Assembly: GCF_963169125.1 (NCBI RefSeq)
Contig: NC_084796.1
Span: 91,248,888-91,312,887 of the forward strand
From: Humulus lupulus
Taxonomy: Eukaryota > Streptophyta > Magnoliopsida > Rosales > Cannabaceae
Reading direction: 5' to 3'
DNA length: 64,000 nt
The notes below the pieces were generated by a model. That model made no database searches, was not told the DNA's origin, and worked only from the letters and a program-made list of their open reading frames with translations. How positions within the stretch are numbered: the first letter of the stretch is position 1; every line of letters begins with the position of its first letter. A program made the position numbers and the translations under genes. Shown here piece by piece: positions 34,825 through 46,857 of this stretch.

Positions 34825-36199
34825 CACTACAACAATTACAGGCACTAGCGGCGGGCCCAGTCCACCTGTATTGTGTAGACTATTAGCGGTGGACAAGGTG
34901 GTCCGCTGCTAATAATGTTCGAGTATTTAATAATAAATAAATATATGTATTAGCGGCGGACTCACCACTATTAGCGGCGGGTAGTCCGCCTCTAATACAC
35001 GTGATAAAAAGCCCGGGAAGTTTTTTATTTTTATTAGCCGCGGATATTAGCGGCGGACCACCCGCCGCTAATAATATTAGCGGCGGGTAATCACTTCTAT
35101 TTAGTCACGGACAAAATTTAATAGCGGTGGGTCCCGCCGCTGATACTTTTCGGCTTTATCCCCACACCATCTCCTTCTCTCCCAAATCCCTCAATGTCAG
35201 TTTTGCATTTTCATATTACTTCGCAAGTCTGAAAACCGATCCTCTCCATCTCCTCCACCGACCGATCCTCTCTATATCCTCCACTGCAAGTCTGGTCTCC
35301 ATCTCAAACATATCTGAGGTATATGTTTATATAATTTGTTTTTCATTTTCATATTAATTCGCAAGTCTCAAAACGTTGTGTTGGATGGATTCAAGTCTCC
35401 AGTGTTCAAGGAGGATCGATGCAGCCTCCGCTACCTAATGTTAGGTATGGGGAGGTTGGAGGTTCGTCGCAGCAACCATATGTGAGATATGGTGAGTTTG
35501 GGGGCGGGTCGCAGCCATAGCCTTGAGATCAGTTTGGGGACCTCACGCTCGGACGATCATCACAGCTACCTTATATTCCTTCACCGCCATAGCCACAGCC
35601 ATAACCCTCATCGCCACAGCCACAGCCACAGTCGTCGTCCTGACAACCACACAAAAATGTTGAGGATGAGGACAATTTCAATATTAATCTTAATGATTTT
35701 ATTTAGTTATTAGTTTATGTATTTGAACTGAATTAATACTGTATTTATTTTTAATGACAATAGCGATATTAGCTAGGTTGATAAATATTAAAACTTTTCA
35801 CATTAATTTTAATGTTAGTTGTGTTTAAATTAATTAAATGCTTATTTTGTTAAATTTTATTATGAATTATTTTTAAAAATAATTAAATTTAATAAATATT
35901 AATTTATTTCAAATAATTTTAAAATATATAATAAAAACAATATTAGCGGCAGACCCCGCGGTTAATAATAATGAATCTGACATATGTATTAGTGACGGGC
36001 TCCGCTGCTGATATCCGCCGCTAATAATATTATATCAGCGGCGGGTGTGTAAGTCCACCGCTAATAATCATTATTAACGACAAATAATTTGACGCGGGGC
36101 ATTAGCGGCGGATCCCCGCCGCTAATAAGCATTCGCAGCGCATGTCACCCTTATTAGCGGCGGAGTCCCCCACCGCTAATGTGTTCAATTTTTGTAGTG
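34825..36199. mobile_element. Short CACTA derivative, complete, 1,375 bp
   Basis: It starts CACTACAACAATTACAGG, ends CAATTTTTGTAGTG, and is flanked by ATT on both sides (34,822-34,824 and 36,200-36,202). Both terminal regions are packed with direct and inverted copies of ATTAGCGGCGGG. The interior (35,130-35,900) has C/T-rich and CCACAGC-repeat sequence but no transposase. It is a nonautonomous CACTA element that would need TNPA/TNPD from elsewhere. Confidence 0.88.
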
Positions 36200-36202
36200 A
36201 TT

Positions 36203-37400
36203 ATTTTCTAACTATTTAGTTAAACAAACATATTAAATTTAGTATTATCTCCTCCTACGAGTAGACTTTAATGTCTCCTAAATAAAGTCATAAAATTATT
36301 ATATTGTTGTAGTGTAGACTAAATCACAATTACAAAGTTTAAAAAAAAATTCTGGTTAAAGAAATATATGAAACTTGATCATCTTTAAAAAATTTATGTT
36401 GCAAATATCCTTTAATTTGACTGCTTATATATAATATCTCAACCAGCCACACGAAAGATTGAGTTAGGCTTATTAAAATCATAGTTCCACACGAAAGTTT
36501 TTCGGGCTGAAAATTGATGAGACCGTGACGCTGTCCACCAAAAGTGCCCATATGAATTGAATGCTCTAAATATTTTATTTTTCATGATCATCATGATTCA
36601 GCACATTGCAGATTTTTTGTTTTTTTCTTCTCCTTATTATAAGGGTGGTTGGCCAATCATGTATTGAACCAACGAGAGAACAGTGGGGCTACAATTGTCG
36701 CTTCTTTCCCATTGAAGTGTGATCTTGGTATGAATGGACCTTTAATCATGAAAGATGCACCTCCCAATCTTATTGTACGAAAGATTAAGTTAAAAGTCTT
36801 GTACATTATATTGGCAGATTAGGTTACGACACCATAAACAACACGAATTTGACCCGGTTTGATACGAATTGACTCCATTGATTATAAAATAAATATTTTT
36901 ACAAAATATTTTTTTAATCATTTTCATATAAATAAGATGAGAAACATATACTGTATAAGAACATTTAGCTTATTCGTTAGAACAGTCTCATCCAGTATTT
37001 TTCTCTATTTTTTAAAATATATCACAAAAACACTACTTTTTTTTTATTTTACATCAAGGTTTTACATTACACCAAACATCATATTCTCTATATTTACTTT
37101 ATATTTTTTTTACATTATTTAAATATTATATATTAAAGTATTATTTCTTTATTTAAATAAAAGAACATGAGAGAGAGAAAATGGGAAAATAATAAATAAA
37201 TAAATTATTGAATGGAGGAGGAAATAATAAAAAATTTGTTAAGTGGAGTATGGGAAATAATAAAAAAAATCGGAGAAGCCTTATATTTTGGCCGGTTGTG
37301 GAGAAGAGTTTATGAGTACTGTAGCATATCTAAAATGCATGTGTATTATAAAGCATCCTTGGAGTAGGTTTTAGGCAATTTTTTTTTTAAATACTGAGTA
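36203..37400. other. Gene-free AT-rich region
   Basis: No gene, RNA or clear mobile element recognised. Confidence 0.4.
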
Positions 37401-37772
37401 GGTAATTATTTGGTATCCTGTATTTTTGCAAAATATTATTTTGGTACTCTCTGTTTTCAATAATGCTCATATGGTACCCTATATTTTAAAATCGTACATA
37501 TTTGGTACCTTAAACTCAAATTTAATTAATAAAATTTTACCAATTTAATTAAACTGTTGTCAATTATGTAAGTTCTAAATTTAAATTTAATTACTTAATT
37601 ACATATAACTGATGACAGTTTGATCATATTGACAAAATTTTATTTATCAAATCTGAGTCTAGGATATCAAATATGTATAATTTTAAAATATAGGGTACCA
37701 TATGAGCATTATTGAAAACAGAGAATACCAAAATAATACTTTACAAAAACATAGGGTACCAAATAAATAAAT
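37401..37772. mobile_element. Foldback (MITE-like) element
   Basis: The left arm from 37,401 and the reverse complement of the right arm ending at 37,772 match over about 180 bases each. Shared blocks include TTTTCAATAATGCTCATATG and TGGTACCCTATATTTTAAAA. Almost the whole element is one inverted repeat with little loop. It has no coding capacity. The superfamily and the target site duplication are unclear because of poly-T next to the left end. Confidence 0.8.
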
Positions 37773-39077
37773 TCCCTTAAATATTTTAAGAAGTACTTTG
37801 AAGCAATTATTGGGACTACACTTAGAACTATTTTGTAAAATTCAACCAAAAAAATCATTATATTGATGAATTATTGCTTGTCATATCAATCCAAATGATG
37901 ATTTTTATTGAACAAAAAACAGGTAATACAAACAGAACACAATTATAAATGGGCTAACACAACCACACAAATTTTCAGCCCTAAGACCGATGAACATGAT
38001 TTGATCTAGATTACTTTTTATTTAATTTTTATTTTTTCGCCTTTCTTTCATGACAATATCACCATAATAATTGAAAAGATAGGACAATACATATAGGTTA
38101 ACATGAATTTCCATGTCTTCACTTCTGTTCGGTGTCCGTTAATACATCTATATATATATATATATATATATATGAATCTTTTTTTTCTAATATATATGAA
38201 CGCCTATGTAGATAACAAGTCAGATAAAATCCCTGAAATAAATTCTTAGAAGACCAAATTTAATGAGTTATAAAATACTGATTGTGAGAAAGATTATAAT
38301 ATATTAGTGTTAAAGCCACAAATAAAATGATGCTCTTAATTTAAGTTACACATGTTTCGTATAAGTATTATGAGTGTAATTTTCAAGGACATGTTAGACA
38401 TGTGCATAAACCATCATATATACGACTTATAGTGTATGTGTTTGATGTCGAAAATTTCACATGTTTTTCGAAATTGTTCTTTTTAGGCTAGTCGCCCAAA
38501 TTCCTTTTCTGATTAGATTCTTGAATCTCCGAAGTAAACTGGCATTCCTATGGGTTATCTGCAAGATAAATCTTCGATGCTTAAGTCAGATGAGTTCAAG
38601 CAAAGTAATAGAATGAGTTAAAAGTCTGAATCTATTATAATGTGTTCATGATTTACTATTTATAGAGGTAGAGCAAAGAAATAATTGGAGAGCGAGATTT
38701 TATGATTGATTGAACTGTACTCAACTTTCCCGCTCAAATATTACCATTTTTTAATTAAAGAGATTCAAACGCATAATAAAAATATGTCTTCTTCCAGCCT
38801 CTGCTCTCATTTTCCCCAGAAGCTTAAACCTCTAGCAAGTATCTTTATTGAAACGCATTGTATCAGGTGTATTCTATTTTAAGCAGTTTGGGTTGGGCCA
38901 TATACTGTGGACCCAACAGTTGCCCATCGGTTCATATGCAGAAGTCGAAAGATGTTTTCATATGGACCGAATTCGAAAAGCCTTTAATAAATATTCAGTC
39001 TTTCCAAACTTACACGCATTAAATGCAATCCATCATTTCCCTCGATTTTCATTGGGCACATCATATGTGAATTGGGG
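37773..39077. other. Gene-free region with a TA microsatellite
   Basis: A TA dinucleotide run spans about 38,147-38,174. Nothing else is recognised. Confidence 0.45.
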
Positions 39078-39509
39078 AGATTGAGCTGGCAAAGTATACC
39101 TGGTTCCAGAAATGGGACGTACTAGTAAAATATCATCATTCTTTCAAAATTGAACTGGGAAAATACGACATGGATCCTTATATGGAAGAATTGGGGGATA
39201 TATCCTTTGCCTACCCACAAGAGAATCTTGAAGCGCTTCAGAGAAACGATGTTAGGCTCGAATTCCAGTATCGCGGGAATGGAGAGCCAGCAGATGAATT
39301 TATGCCATCTACGGAAGAAGTGGCTCCGTTCGATACGAAAAAGGAAGTTAGTTGTAGAAGTTGTCCCTAGCACTGGCAAGGATATTGGGACTATGGGCTC
39401 TGCGGGTCCACCTGCTACAAGTATTGTAGGTTAGAGCTCATCATCTGATACCGTGGCCAATGAAGATGTAGAAGGTGGAAATAAGCAGTATTCGAATTCA
39501 TAAACTTAT
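39078..39509 (+). pseudogene. Unidentified decayed coding sequence
   Basis: A frame over 39,078-39,370 reads like real protein: WFQKWDVLVKYHHSFKIEL, MDPYMEELGDISFAYPQENL, then DVRLEFQYRGNGEPADEF and STEEVAPFD. It then shifts frame near 39,340 to continue as VVEVVPSTGKDIGTMGSAGP and, past a TAG, SSSSDTVANEDVEGGN to TAA at about 39,509. The composition and the S/T/G-rich tail suggest a true former gene end. I do not recognise the family. It could be a host gene fragment or an unusual transposon protein. No intact neighbour helps. Confidence 0.4.
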
Positions 39510-41652
39510 ATATTTTGTTACTGCATATCAAATTATTGATGTAAAACAAACCAACCCCCCCGCTCCCCCAAATTTTTTGTAACTTTGTAGAAAAGACATT
39601 GTTGATCTCCTCTTTTTTTTTTTTTTTTGTGGATGTAGAGTTAATTTTGAAAAGTGTTTCCTGAATTTATTTAAGTGTTTTCTTCCCGTATTTTGTGTTT
39701 TGATAGACAGTTTTAGAAGCCATTCAAGTTGTATGTCGTGAGCCCTTATAGATGGTTAGAGTGATTACCCAGTTAAGCTTGGAATTTATTTATAAGGTAG
39801 TGCAGTGTGTGGTTATCATGGATTGAGGTTACTCACATTGAGTTGTTATTGTTTGGCATAGGTCAGCGTCATATGTTATGGTACAAAATCCCATTCCTAC
39901 AAAGAATATTTTACTGACAAAATTGGATGGAATGGTTAGTGGCATTGCGTAAGTTAATTGAAGATGGGATTCCATTTTATATCTCCTATGAACGGTACGG
40001 GATCGGGCATCTGAAGCTAATTGCTGTCATGGAGGAATATATAGGAAGGATCGACGAGTTTAATTTTTAATGTACTCAAAAAAGTGTTTTTTTTTTTCTT
40101 GTGATAATGTACTCGTGCCAACTGTAAAAATAAAAAATTTGAAGATGACATAATTTATTGAGTATTTTATATTGTACAAAACTTCAAGATACAACAAATA
40201 GGGAAATGTTCTCGTTGCTAGTGAGGTGTTGTATAAAATGTCTCTACATTTATGTGTGGGGTTGCCTTAAGAGTGGCCAAATATGCGATTTGCCTGTAGA
40301 GGCATCAAAATACGTCCAGAATATGAGCTTAGTGAGGATTCAGGTAAATCTTTAAAGAAATGAAGTCACCATCAAATCTACGGACACATCTCTATAGTAG
40401 CGAAGCCAAGATCAAGCTCGTCGAAGCTAACTTGACAGTGGCTTGCCAAGGCATAGAGGAACCGTAAGAACAACTGATCCAAATCCTTGCTAGGCATGGC
40501 ATTTGGAAGACGTTCGGAGAGTATGACCTCTATATAAATTCTCCTTGTTTCGGAGAAAAAGTCGTGGTGCACTGCTACTTTCCATAGCACCTATACCCTT
40601 ATACTCCAACGTTTAGGCTTTGAGTAGTGCAGAAACCCTCGAGCAATCGATGGAGAAGGGCGCTAGGATACTGATGGGTTGGTGCACAAAACTTTTGTTG
40701 TGCTAGGGTTGCCAAGTGTCGCGTAGTCAGAGCAAATTAGATTGAGAAATGGGTGACCCTAGTTCCCCGCCATTGTAGTGAAAGCAAATTGAATTTCTTA
40801 CAGAGAGGCGAAGTAGGATGTTAAATCCATTATCGCCTAAGTTCATGAAGTATACTTGTCATGAATAGACACAACTATTTGTATGTGGGAGATTGAAACC
40901 CAGGAATTGGCCATAGGTTTCATGTGAATGTTAGTGATGGTCTTTTTGCAGTAGCAAGTTTCCCTATGCGTGTGTTGCTAAGGCATTGAAATCACCTTCT
41001 TTTTATAGAGAATGCAGGGTTGTATATGTGTTGTTGTAAAGGGGAGGTGATACACTTATTTATAGAACATGAAGTGTGGTAAAGATCATTATCTTGTCTT
41101 GTAATCATGAAGGATTTACGAGACTTAGTATCGTATGCGTTACATTGCAAAATGGTATGTTTAATTGTCACAGATTCATATTGGCTAGGCTTTTTCAAAG
41201 AATATAAAATCAATTTTCAACTCATTTTATTATGCATTTCCACTTCTAAAACAATATAAGTATAAAAAAAAGCTATATATATTTTTTTATTCATAATTAT
41301 TCGGGTAGGGAGTTTATGTAGAAGAGAATTAGAGCAAAGTTTAATCTCGATAAACAATGTGGAACTATATTTCTTTTTTTCGTATGGAAACTTATATTTA
41401 CATAATATTAAATATTATTTAAAGCTAACAAATTAACAAGAATAAAGTTTTTTTCTTGGATGGTTAAGCTAATTGGTAACTATTTTATTGGTAATGTTTC
41501 AAATCTTGGGAGTTTTGTATGTGTTTTCCTAAAAAAGAAATTAACTACATATATATAAAAAAATAACACTTTTGCTAGTATTTGAATCCTTAGGCCAAAG
41601 AATTCATTTTCAAATACTAGTTTTATTAGTGTTTATGAAAGAGATAGAGAAT
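39510..41652. other. Gene-free region
   Basis: No convincing gene. A 70-codon minus-strand frame at 40,378-40,590 has no recognisable motif. The last part (about 41,580-41,652) is probably a piece of the Copia LTR that CACTA-2 interrupted. Confidence 0.35.
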
Positions 41653-42258
41653 GACTACAAGAAAGAAGGTTTTTACCAGCGCAATTCGAAATTGCGTCGG
41701 TAAAAAAAACCTTCACCGACGCATTTAGTGAATCGCGCCGGCAAAAACAAGGTCTTTTGTCGGTGTTAATTTTTCCCGGAAAAAGGTAACCTTTGCCTTT
41801 GCCTTTGCCGGAACAACCCCGAATTGCTCCGGCAAAGATCTATGAAATTTAAAAAATAAAATATCATACACTTTTGCCAGCGCATTTCACCTAATGCCGG
41901 CAAAAGTCAAACATGTATATTAACTTAGTGCACGTTTTCAACAAGGTAGCTGGCCAGACTTTTGTCGGCGCGTTTTGTTGCCCCAACAAAAGTCTAATTT
42001 GCGTCGGCAAAAGGTAGACGTATTAAAACGATGCCATTTTGAACTTGGGTTTTAATATTGACTTTTGTCGGTGCATTTTTAGACTTTTGCCGGCGCAACG
42101 AAACATGCCGGCAAAATTCATAATGATTTACTCCAACTGCGAGCCCTTCTTCCCCATTTTTGCAATCTTCTTTTTTCTCTCTTTCTTCTTCTCTTCTCTC
42201 TGGTTTGATGTCCGACCACCCCAGCCCATAGTTCCACCAAAGTGTCTGCAGCTCCAAT

Positions 42259-42308
42259 CTCTTCTCTCTCAAGGTTAGTAAATCTCTTCTCTCTCAAGGT
42301 TAGTAAAT
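42259..42308 (+). repeat. 25-bp exact tandem duplication in CACTA-2 leader
   Basis: CTCTTCTCTCTCAAGGTTAG.. is repeated exactly (42,259-42,283 and 42,284-42,308). Each copy contains a potential splice donor AG|GTTAGTA, so two alternative donors may exist in the element's 5' leader. Confidence 0.8.
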
Positions 42309-43940
42309 CCCAATGCGTCTCTCTTTCTTTCTCTTGATCTAGGTTTCTAATTGTATTTTTTTAATGATTCTCTCTCTATAAACAGGTCCATCAAATTGTG
42401 TGCAGCTCCTATCTCTCGGTAGAACAGCTCCAAGAGTTAGATTTTTTTTAGGTAATTAAATTAATATTTATTGTTTAAGAAATTTTATTCTTAAATATGT
42501 GAATGTGTGTGTACATATGTTTATTTAATGTTAAATTTTTTTAGAAAATTGATTAATTAATTGTGAACTATTAATATATATGTACGTGTGTGATATTTTG
42601 TATTATAGTTATATTTTTGTGTTAAAAAAAACAAATGAATCTGTGTAGTTTTAGAAAAATGAGATTAATAATGAAAAAGAAAAAAAGAAATATGTTTTTA
42701 GTATTTATTACAAAATTAAAAAAATAACTGATTTGAGTATGTATTTTTTTTAATTTTAATGTTTTATATGTATATTAAAAAAATAGATTAGATTATTATA
42801 TTATATTGTATATTTGCATTATACTTTAATTTTTTTATATTAAAGATTATTTGTTTATAAATATGTACTATAAATAAATTGTTTTGATATTAGTGATATA
42901 AAAAGATTTGATATATGTTATTAATCTTGGTTTATGTTGTGCATGCTCTGGGAATATTTTGTATATTGCTCTAGTAATATTATGTATAATTTTGTGTGTA
43001 GTTTGTAGGTTTTATAAAATTTTGGGATAGTTTAAAACGTAGTTATTATGCTGCCCAAATTTTGTTAGTCTTAGGAAAATTAACATTAATTACAAAAAAT
43101 ATAGTCGTTAACATTAATTTTTATTTTAATGCTAAATATGTATTTGTTTCTCTTAATAACAAATATTTTTAAGTTATTATTATAATATATGTTTTTTGTA
43201 TTTATTAATTTTTTTTTTGTAAAATTAAAAAAACAAATTTGGATATCTATTTTTTTATTTTAATACTTTATATGTATTTGTTTATTTTTTCTTGTTAATA
43301 TTTATTATTGTATTTTGTGATATATGTATTTTAGTTAAAGTATGAACTTAAAACAAATCAGATTAATAATGTATGTCTATATTTTTAAATTTTTTTATAT
43401 TAAATGTGATATGTTTGTAAATATGTATTTAATAATTTTTTTGTATTAATAAAAAAATCAGTTTTGGTATATGTCTTTTTTTTGTGGTTAAATATTTGTA
43501 TATATGTAAATTGATGTATTTGTTAATGTATATATATGTTTTGTATGATCTAGGAATATTCTGGTTATAATTGTGTATAATTTGTAGGTTTTAAAATTTT
43601 TGGGATAGTTTGAAATATAGTCGTTGTGCTGCCCAAATCCTGTTAGGGTTAGTAAAATTAATAAACGTTTAATAATTAATTAAATAAAAGTTTAAGTATA
43701 ATTAAAAAATACATCAAAAAATTAATTTTTAACGATAATTTAAACAAAATAAATTTACCAATCATAATACTTAACAGTTAATTTTAACATTAACGTTAGA
43801 TGTTTTGTAATTGAAATTTTTTTTAAATATAAATGATTTAATAAAATATAATTAAGTAAAATATAAATATAATAAAATTGTGATTAATTAAGTAAATAAT
43901 CAAATACAAATTGAAGAATTTAATTAAGTAAAAAATACAA

Positions 43941-44075
43941 GTTGAATTTGAAGACAACACGTTGGCCGAGTATGAAAGCGATGAGGATGACGACAATGTT
44001 CTAGTCGATAGTGATAGTGATAGTGGTGTTCGTAATGATGTTGTAGTTAGTGATGATGAGGATAGTGATATGTAA
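43941..44075 (+). pseudogene. Acidic C-terminal coding exon, CACTA-2
   Basis: After an acceptor-like ..AATACAAG at 43,941 an open frame of about 45 codons is very acidic and serine rich. It includes LAEYESDEDDD and VDSDSDSG and ends SDDEDSDM at a TAA (44,073-44,075). By position upstream of the TNPA-type gene it may be the last exon of a lost TNPD gene. The family assignment is inference; what is visible is the acidic tail and the splice-like start. Confidence 0.45.
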
Positions 44076-44163
44076 TTTAAACAAATATATGTAACTTTTT
44101 ATTTAATTCAATAAAACCTTTATTTATTATCATTAATTATTGATAGTATTAGATATAGGTACA

Positions 44164-44770
44164 CATGCACCTAGTGGATGCCTTGGGAATAATCAATGTA
44201 TTCATGTACTGGTTCTCATTTTTTCAAGATATCAAATATCTTAAAAAAATGAGAATTAGTACATGATTGCTTACTATCTCCAATGGATCCACTAGGTCAG
44301 AATGGGGTAGGTTGGGAAAGACAATAAGTAATAAAATGTTAATTTTATATATAAAAAAAAAAGTAATAGACATGCACCTAGTGGATGTCTTGGGGATAGC
44401 CAATGTATTCATGTACTGTTCCTTATTTTTTCAAGATGTTTGAGAAACATTTTGAAAAAATGAGGAGAAGTACATGACTGCTTACTATCTCCAAGGGACC
44501 CACTAGGTTGGAATAGGGTAAGTTGGGAAAGACAATAAGTAATAAAATGTTAATTTTATATATATAAAAAAAGTAATAGACATGTACCTAGTGGATGCCT
44601 TGGGGATAGCCAATATATTCATGTACTACTCCTCATTTTTTCAAGATGTTTGAGAAACATCTTGAAAAAATGGGGAAAAGTACATGACTGCTTACTATCT
44701 CCAAGGGATCCACTAGGTTGGAATAGGGTAGGTTGGGAAAGACCATAAGTAATAAAATGTTAATTTTATA
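44164..44770. repeat. Three tandem copies of a ~208-bp unit, each with a long hairpin
   Basis: Units begin at 44,164, 44,371 and 44,581. In each, CCTAGTGGAT..CCTTGG opens an inverted repeat that closes with CCAA.GGATCCACTAGG: 44,170-44,296, 44,377-44,507 and 44,587-44,717. The centre in copy 3 is a perfect pair, CATTTTTTCAAGATGTTT and its complement with a GAG loop. Units are joined by GTTGGGAAAGACAATAAGTA and an AT tract. See findings. Confidence 0.85.
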
Positions 44771-44829
44771 ACAAAAAACAAGATACATACATAATTTGAA
44801 TTAGTTAATTAATGAATATTTTAATGTAG

Positions 44830-46857
44830 AGTGGCCGAACCAAGTAATGACACCGGTGGTGGCTCCAAGAGGGGTAGGAGAGCTTATTACGGTGCCAATA
44901 TCGAGAAGGAGCTGGCCACCAAAAAAGTTAGCCATCTGAAAGTAGAGTTTGATGCACAAACTGGAAAAGCTATTCAAACGTACGACAAGTGGTTCAACAA
45001 TTCCATGGCTCGTTATTTGCGTGACATCGCACCCCCAACTACACTATCTTGGGAACAAGTAACGCCAGCTGATATCCAAGTTATTCAGCATAGATTATCT
45101 GTAAGTATTTTTTGAATCTTTAATAACTCACTATTAAAGATTTTGTCTATCTTCATAATATTTTAACAAATTCCAAATTTAATTGTGATTTTAGGACAAA
45201 TTCATTTATCCACAAGACAATCCAGTAATCAACGATGCCATGGTAAGACAAATGCAAAAGCATCTGACTGATTGACGCCACACGATGAAGAAACACTGGG
45301 TAGAGGTTGGAGGAGAGGTGGACAACGAGAGAACAAAGTCAAAACCTTTTGGGTTGATTACTTCTTCTGATTGGGCAATTCTATCCGATTTTCGGGCTTC
45401 TGATTGTCAGCAGGTATGCCTTAGATTTTACATTAATGTTTAATTATAAAATTAAAATTTAGATTAATGAGTATTATTTTCTATTTGAAGCGTATATCAA
45501 AGAGAAATAAAGAAGCTCGAGCAAAAATGACCATACAAGGAGGAAACGGTTCCAAATCCATCGTTGCCCATGTTTATGATCACGTAAATTATAATAACCT
45601 ATATCTTTACATTTACAAAAATATTATAAAGGTAACAATGTTTAAATAATTTGCTTTTGTGGATGGACCCGTCTACTGTCCAGCTTCCAAGCATGATCGA
45701 CACATTCGAGCACCTCCACAAGAACAAGGATAAGTGGATTAGTGATGTAGCGGCGACAAAACATGTAAGTTGCCTAACCTTAACTAATTTATGATCATTT
45801 AACTTTAAAAAAGTTTAGTAAATAATTAATAAGCATTAATTATTAATTGGTTGGTGTCAATTAGTAATTATTTATTAATTATTAATTAAATTTTTAACAA
45901 TTAAATCTTTATAATCTGTGTGCCAATATTTTTATGATTAATGATTGTGGACTAAGATAAAAAAAGAATGTAACTAATGTTGTCCCCGTATCAGGGAGCT
46001 TGTGGGCTAAGTTAGTTTGTTCATGAAAATCCATATCTAAATCACAACATATGCAAATATAGTTGATGTATATGTTTAGAGACGTAAATTCCTCATTAAT
46101 AGAATTAACTGCTCTTACTGTATGTATCAACAATATCTTCATGATTGTAATTTAGATATGGATTTTCATGACCAAATTAACTTTAGCCCACTTGCTCCCT
46201 GATACAGGAAAAAAATTAATTACATTCTCTTTCAATCACTAGTCTACAGTCATTAATGATAGGATGTTGGCAGATAGATAATAAAGTTATATTTTATATG
46301 TTGTTATATTAAAAATTTATAAGTTAGGTTTTCAAATAATGTTATATTGGAATTTGAGATATGTGCTTTTTATTGTGCAGACTGAGATGACCAAGCGTCG
46401 AGCATCGCAGAGTACGGCCCCTGTATCATCTGCTGCTTCTTGTGTCGGCGATAATGTCGACAGTCAGTTCCCGCCTGATATGGATATTGTCACGGATGTC
46501 CTTGGACCCCGCTCGCGTTATAAGAAAGGGTTTGGGGGTTTCCTAGGTTGAAGGAAAATGGCGCAAAGAGGGTAGCATCTTCGTCAACTTCTTAAATGTC
46601 CGGGCAATTGCCACCTGAAGTGCACACCATTTTGCAGAAAACTTAGGACATTATGCTGGAGAATCAAAACCTAAAGAAGTATACGACTAAACTTGAGAGT
46701 CGTCAATGGCGTCAAGATGTACTGCTCAGTGCTTTGTTGAAGCAGGTTGGTGTACTGGCTCCTAGTTTTACTATCGACTTACCAGAACAGGATCCGGACG
46801 AGGATGATGATGCTCACATGGGTGGGGATGATGAGGAGGGCAGTACACATTTGTAGA
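44830..46857 (+). pseudogene. TNPA-like (Transposase_24, Ptta/En/Spm) gene, decayed
   Basis: Exon 1, 44,830-45,101 (after acceptor AATGTAG), has GRRAYYGANIEKEL, QTYDKWFNNSMARYLRD, LSWEQV and VIQHRLS. Exon 2, about 45,195-45,414, has DKFIYPQDNPVINDAM and KHWVEVGGE, with a TGA after KHLTD, and ends FRASDCQQ. Exon 3, about 45,490-45,582, has RISKRNKEARAKM and HVYDH. Exon 4, about 45,660-45,763, has PSMIDTFEHLHKNKDKWISD. The last exon, about 46,380-46,856, has MTKRRASQST, DIVTDVLGPRSRYKKGFG and a coiled-coil plus acidic tail (EQDPDEDDD), with at least one stop. This protein family binds CACTA subterminal repeats. No ATG is visible in exon 1. Confidence 0.85.
45936..46260. mobile_element. Foldback element in a TNPA intron
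   Basis: The left arm 45,936-46,048 and right arm 46,147-46,260 are inverted copies sharing TCATGAAAATCCATATCTAA, CAGGGAGC(A/T)(A/T)GTGGGCTAA and ATTAATGA(C/T)TGT. The loop is about 100 bp. It has no coding capacity and lies in the intron before the last TNPA exon. Confidence 0.75.

Noticed and set aside
38140..38180. TA-rich run as an origin or regulatory element
   Set aside because: It is a simple TA microsatellite with nothing else around it.
40378..40590. 70-codon minus-strand frame
   Set aside because: No recognisable domain, no supporting context, and a length expected by chance.
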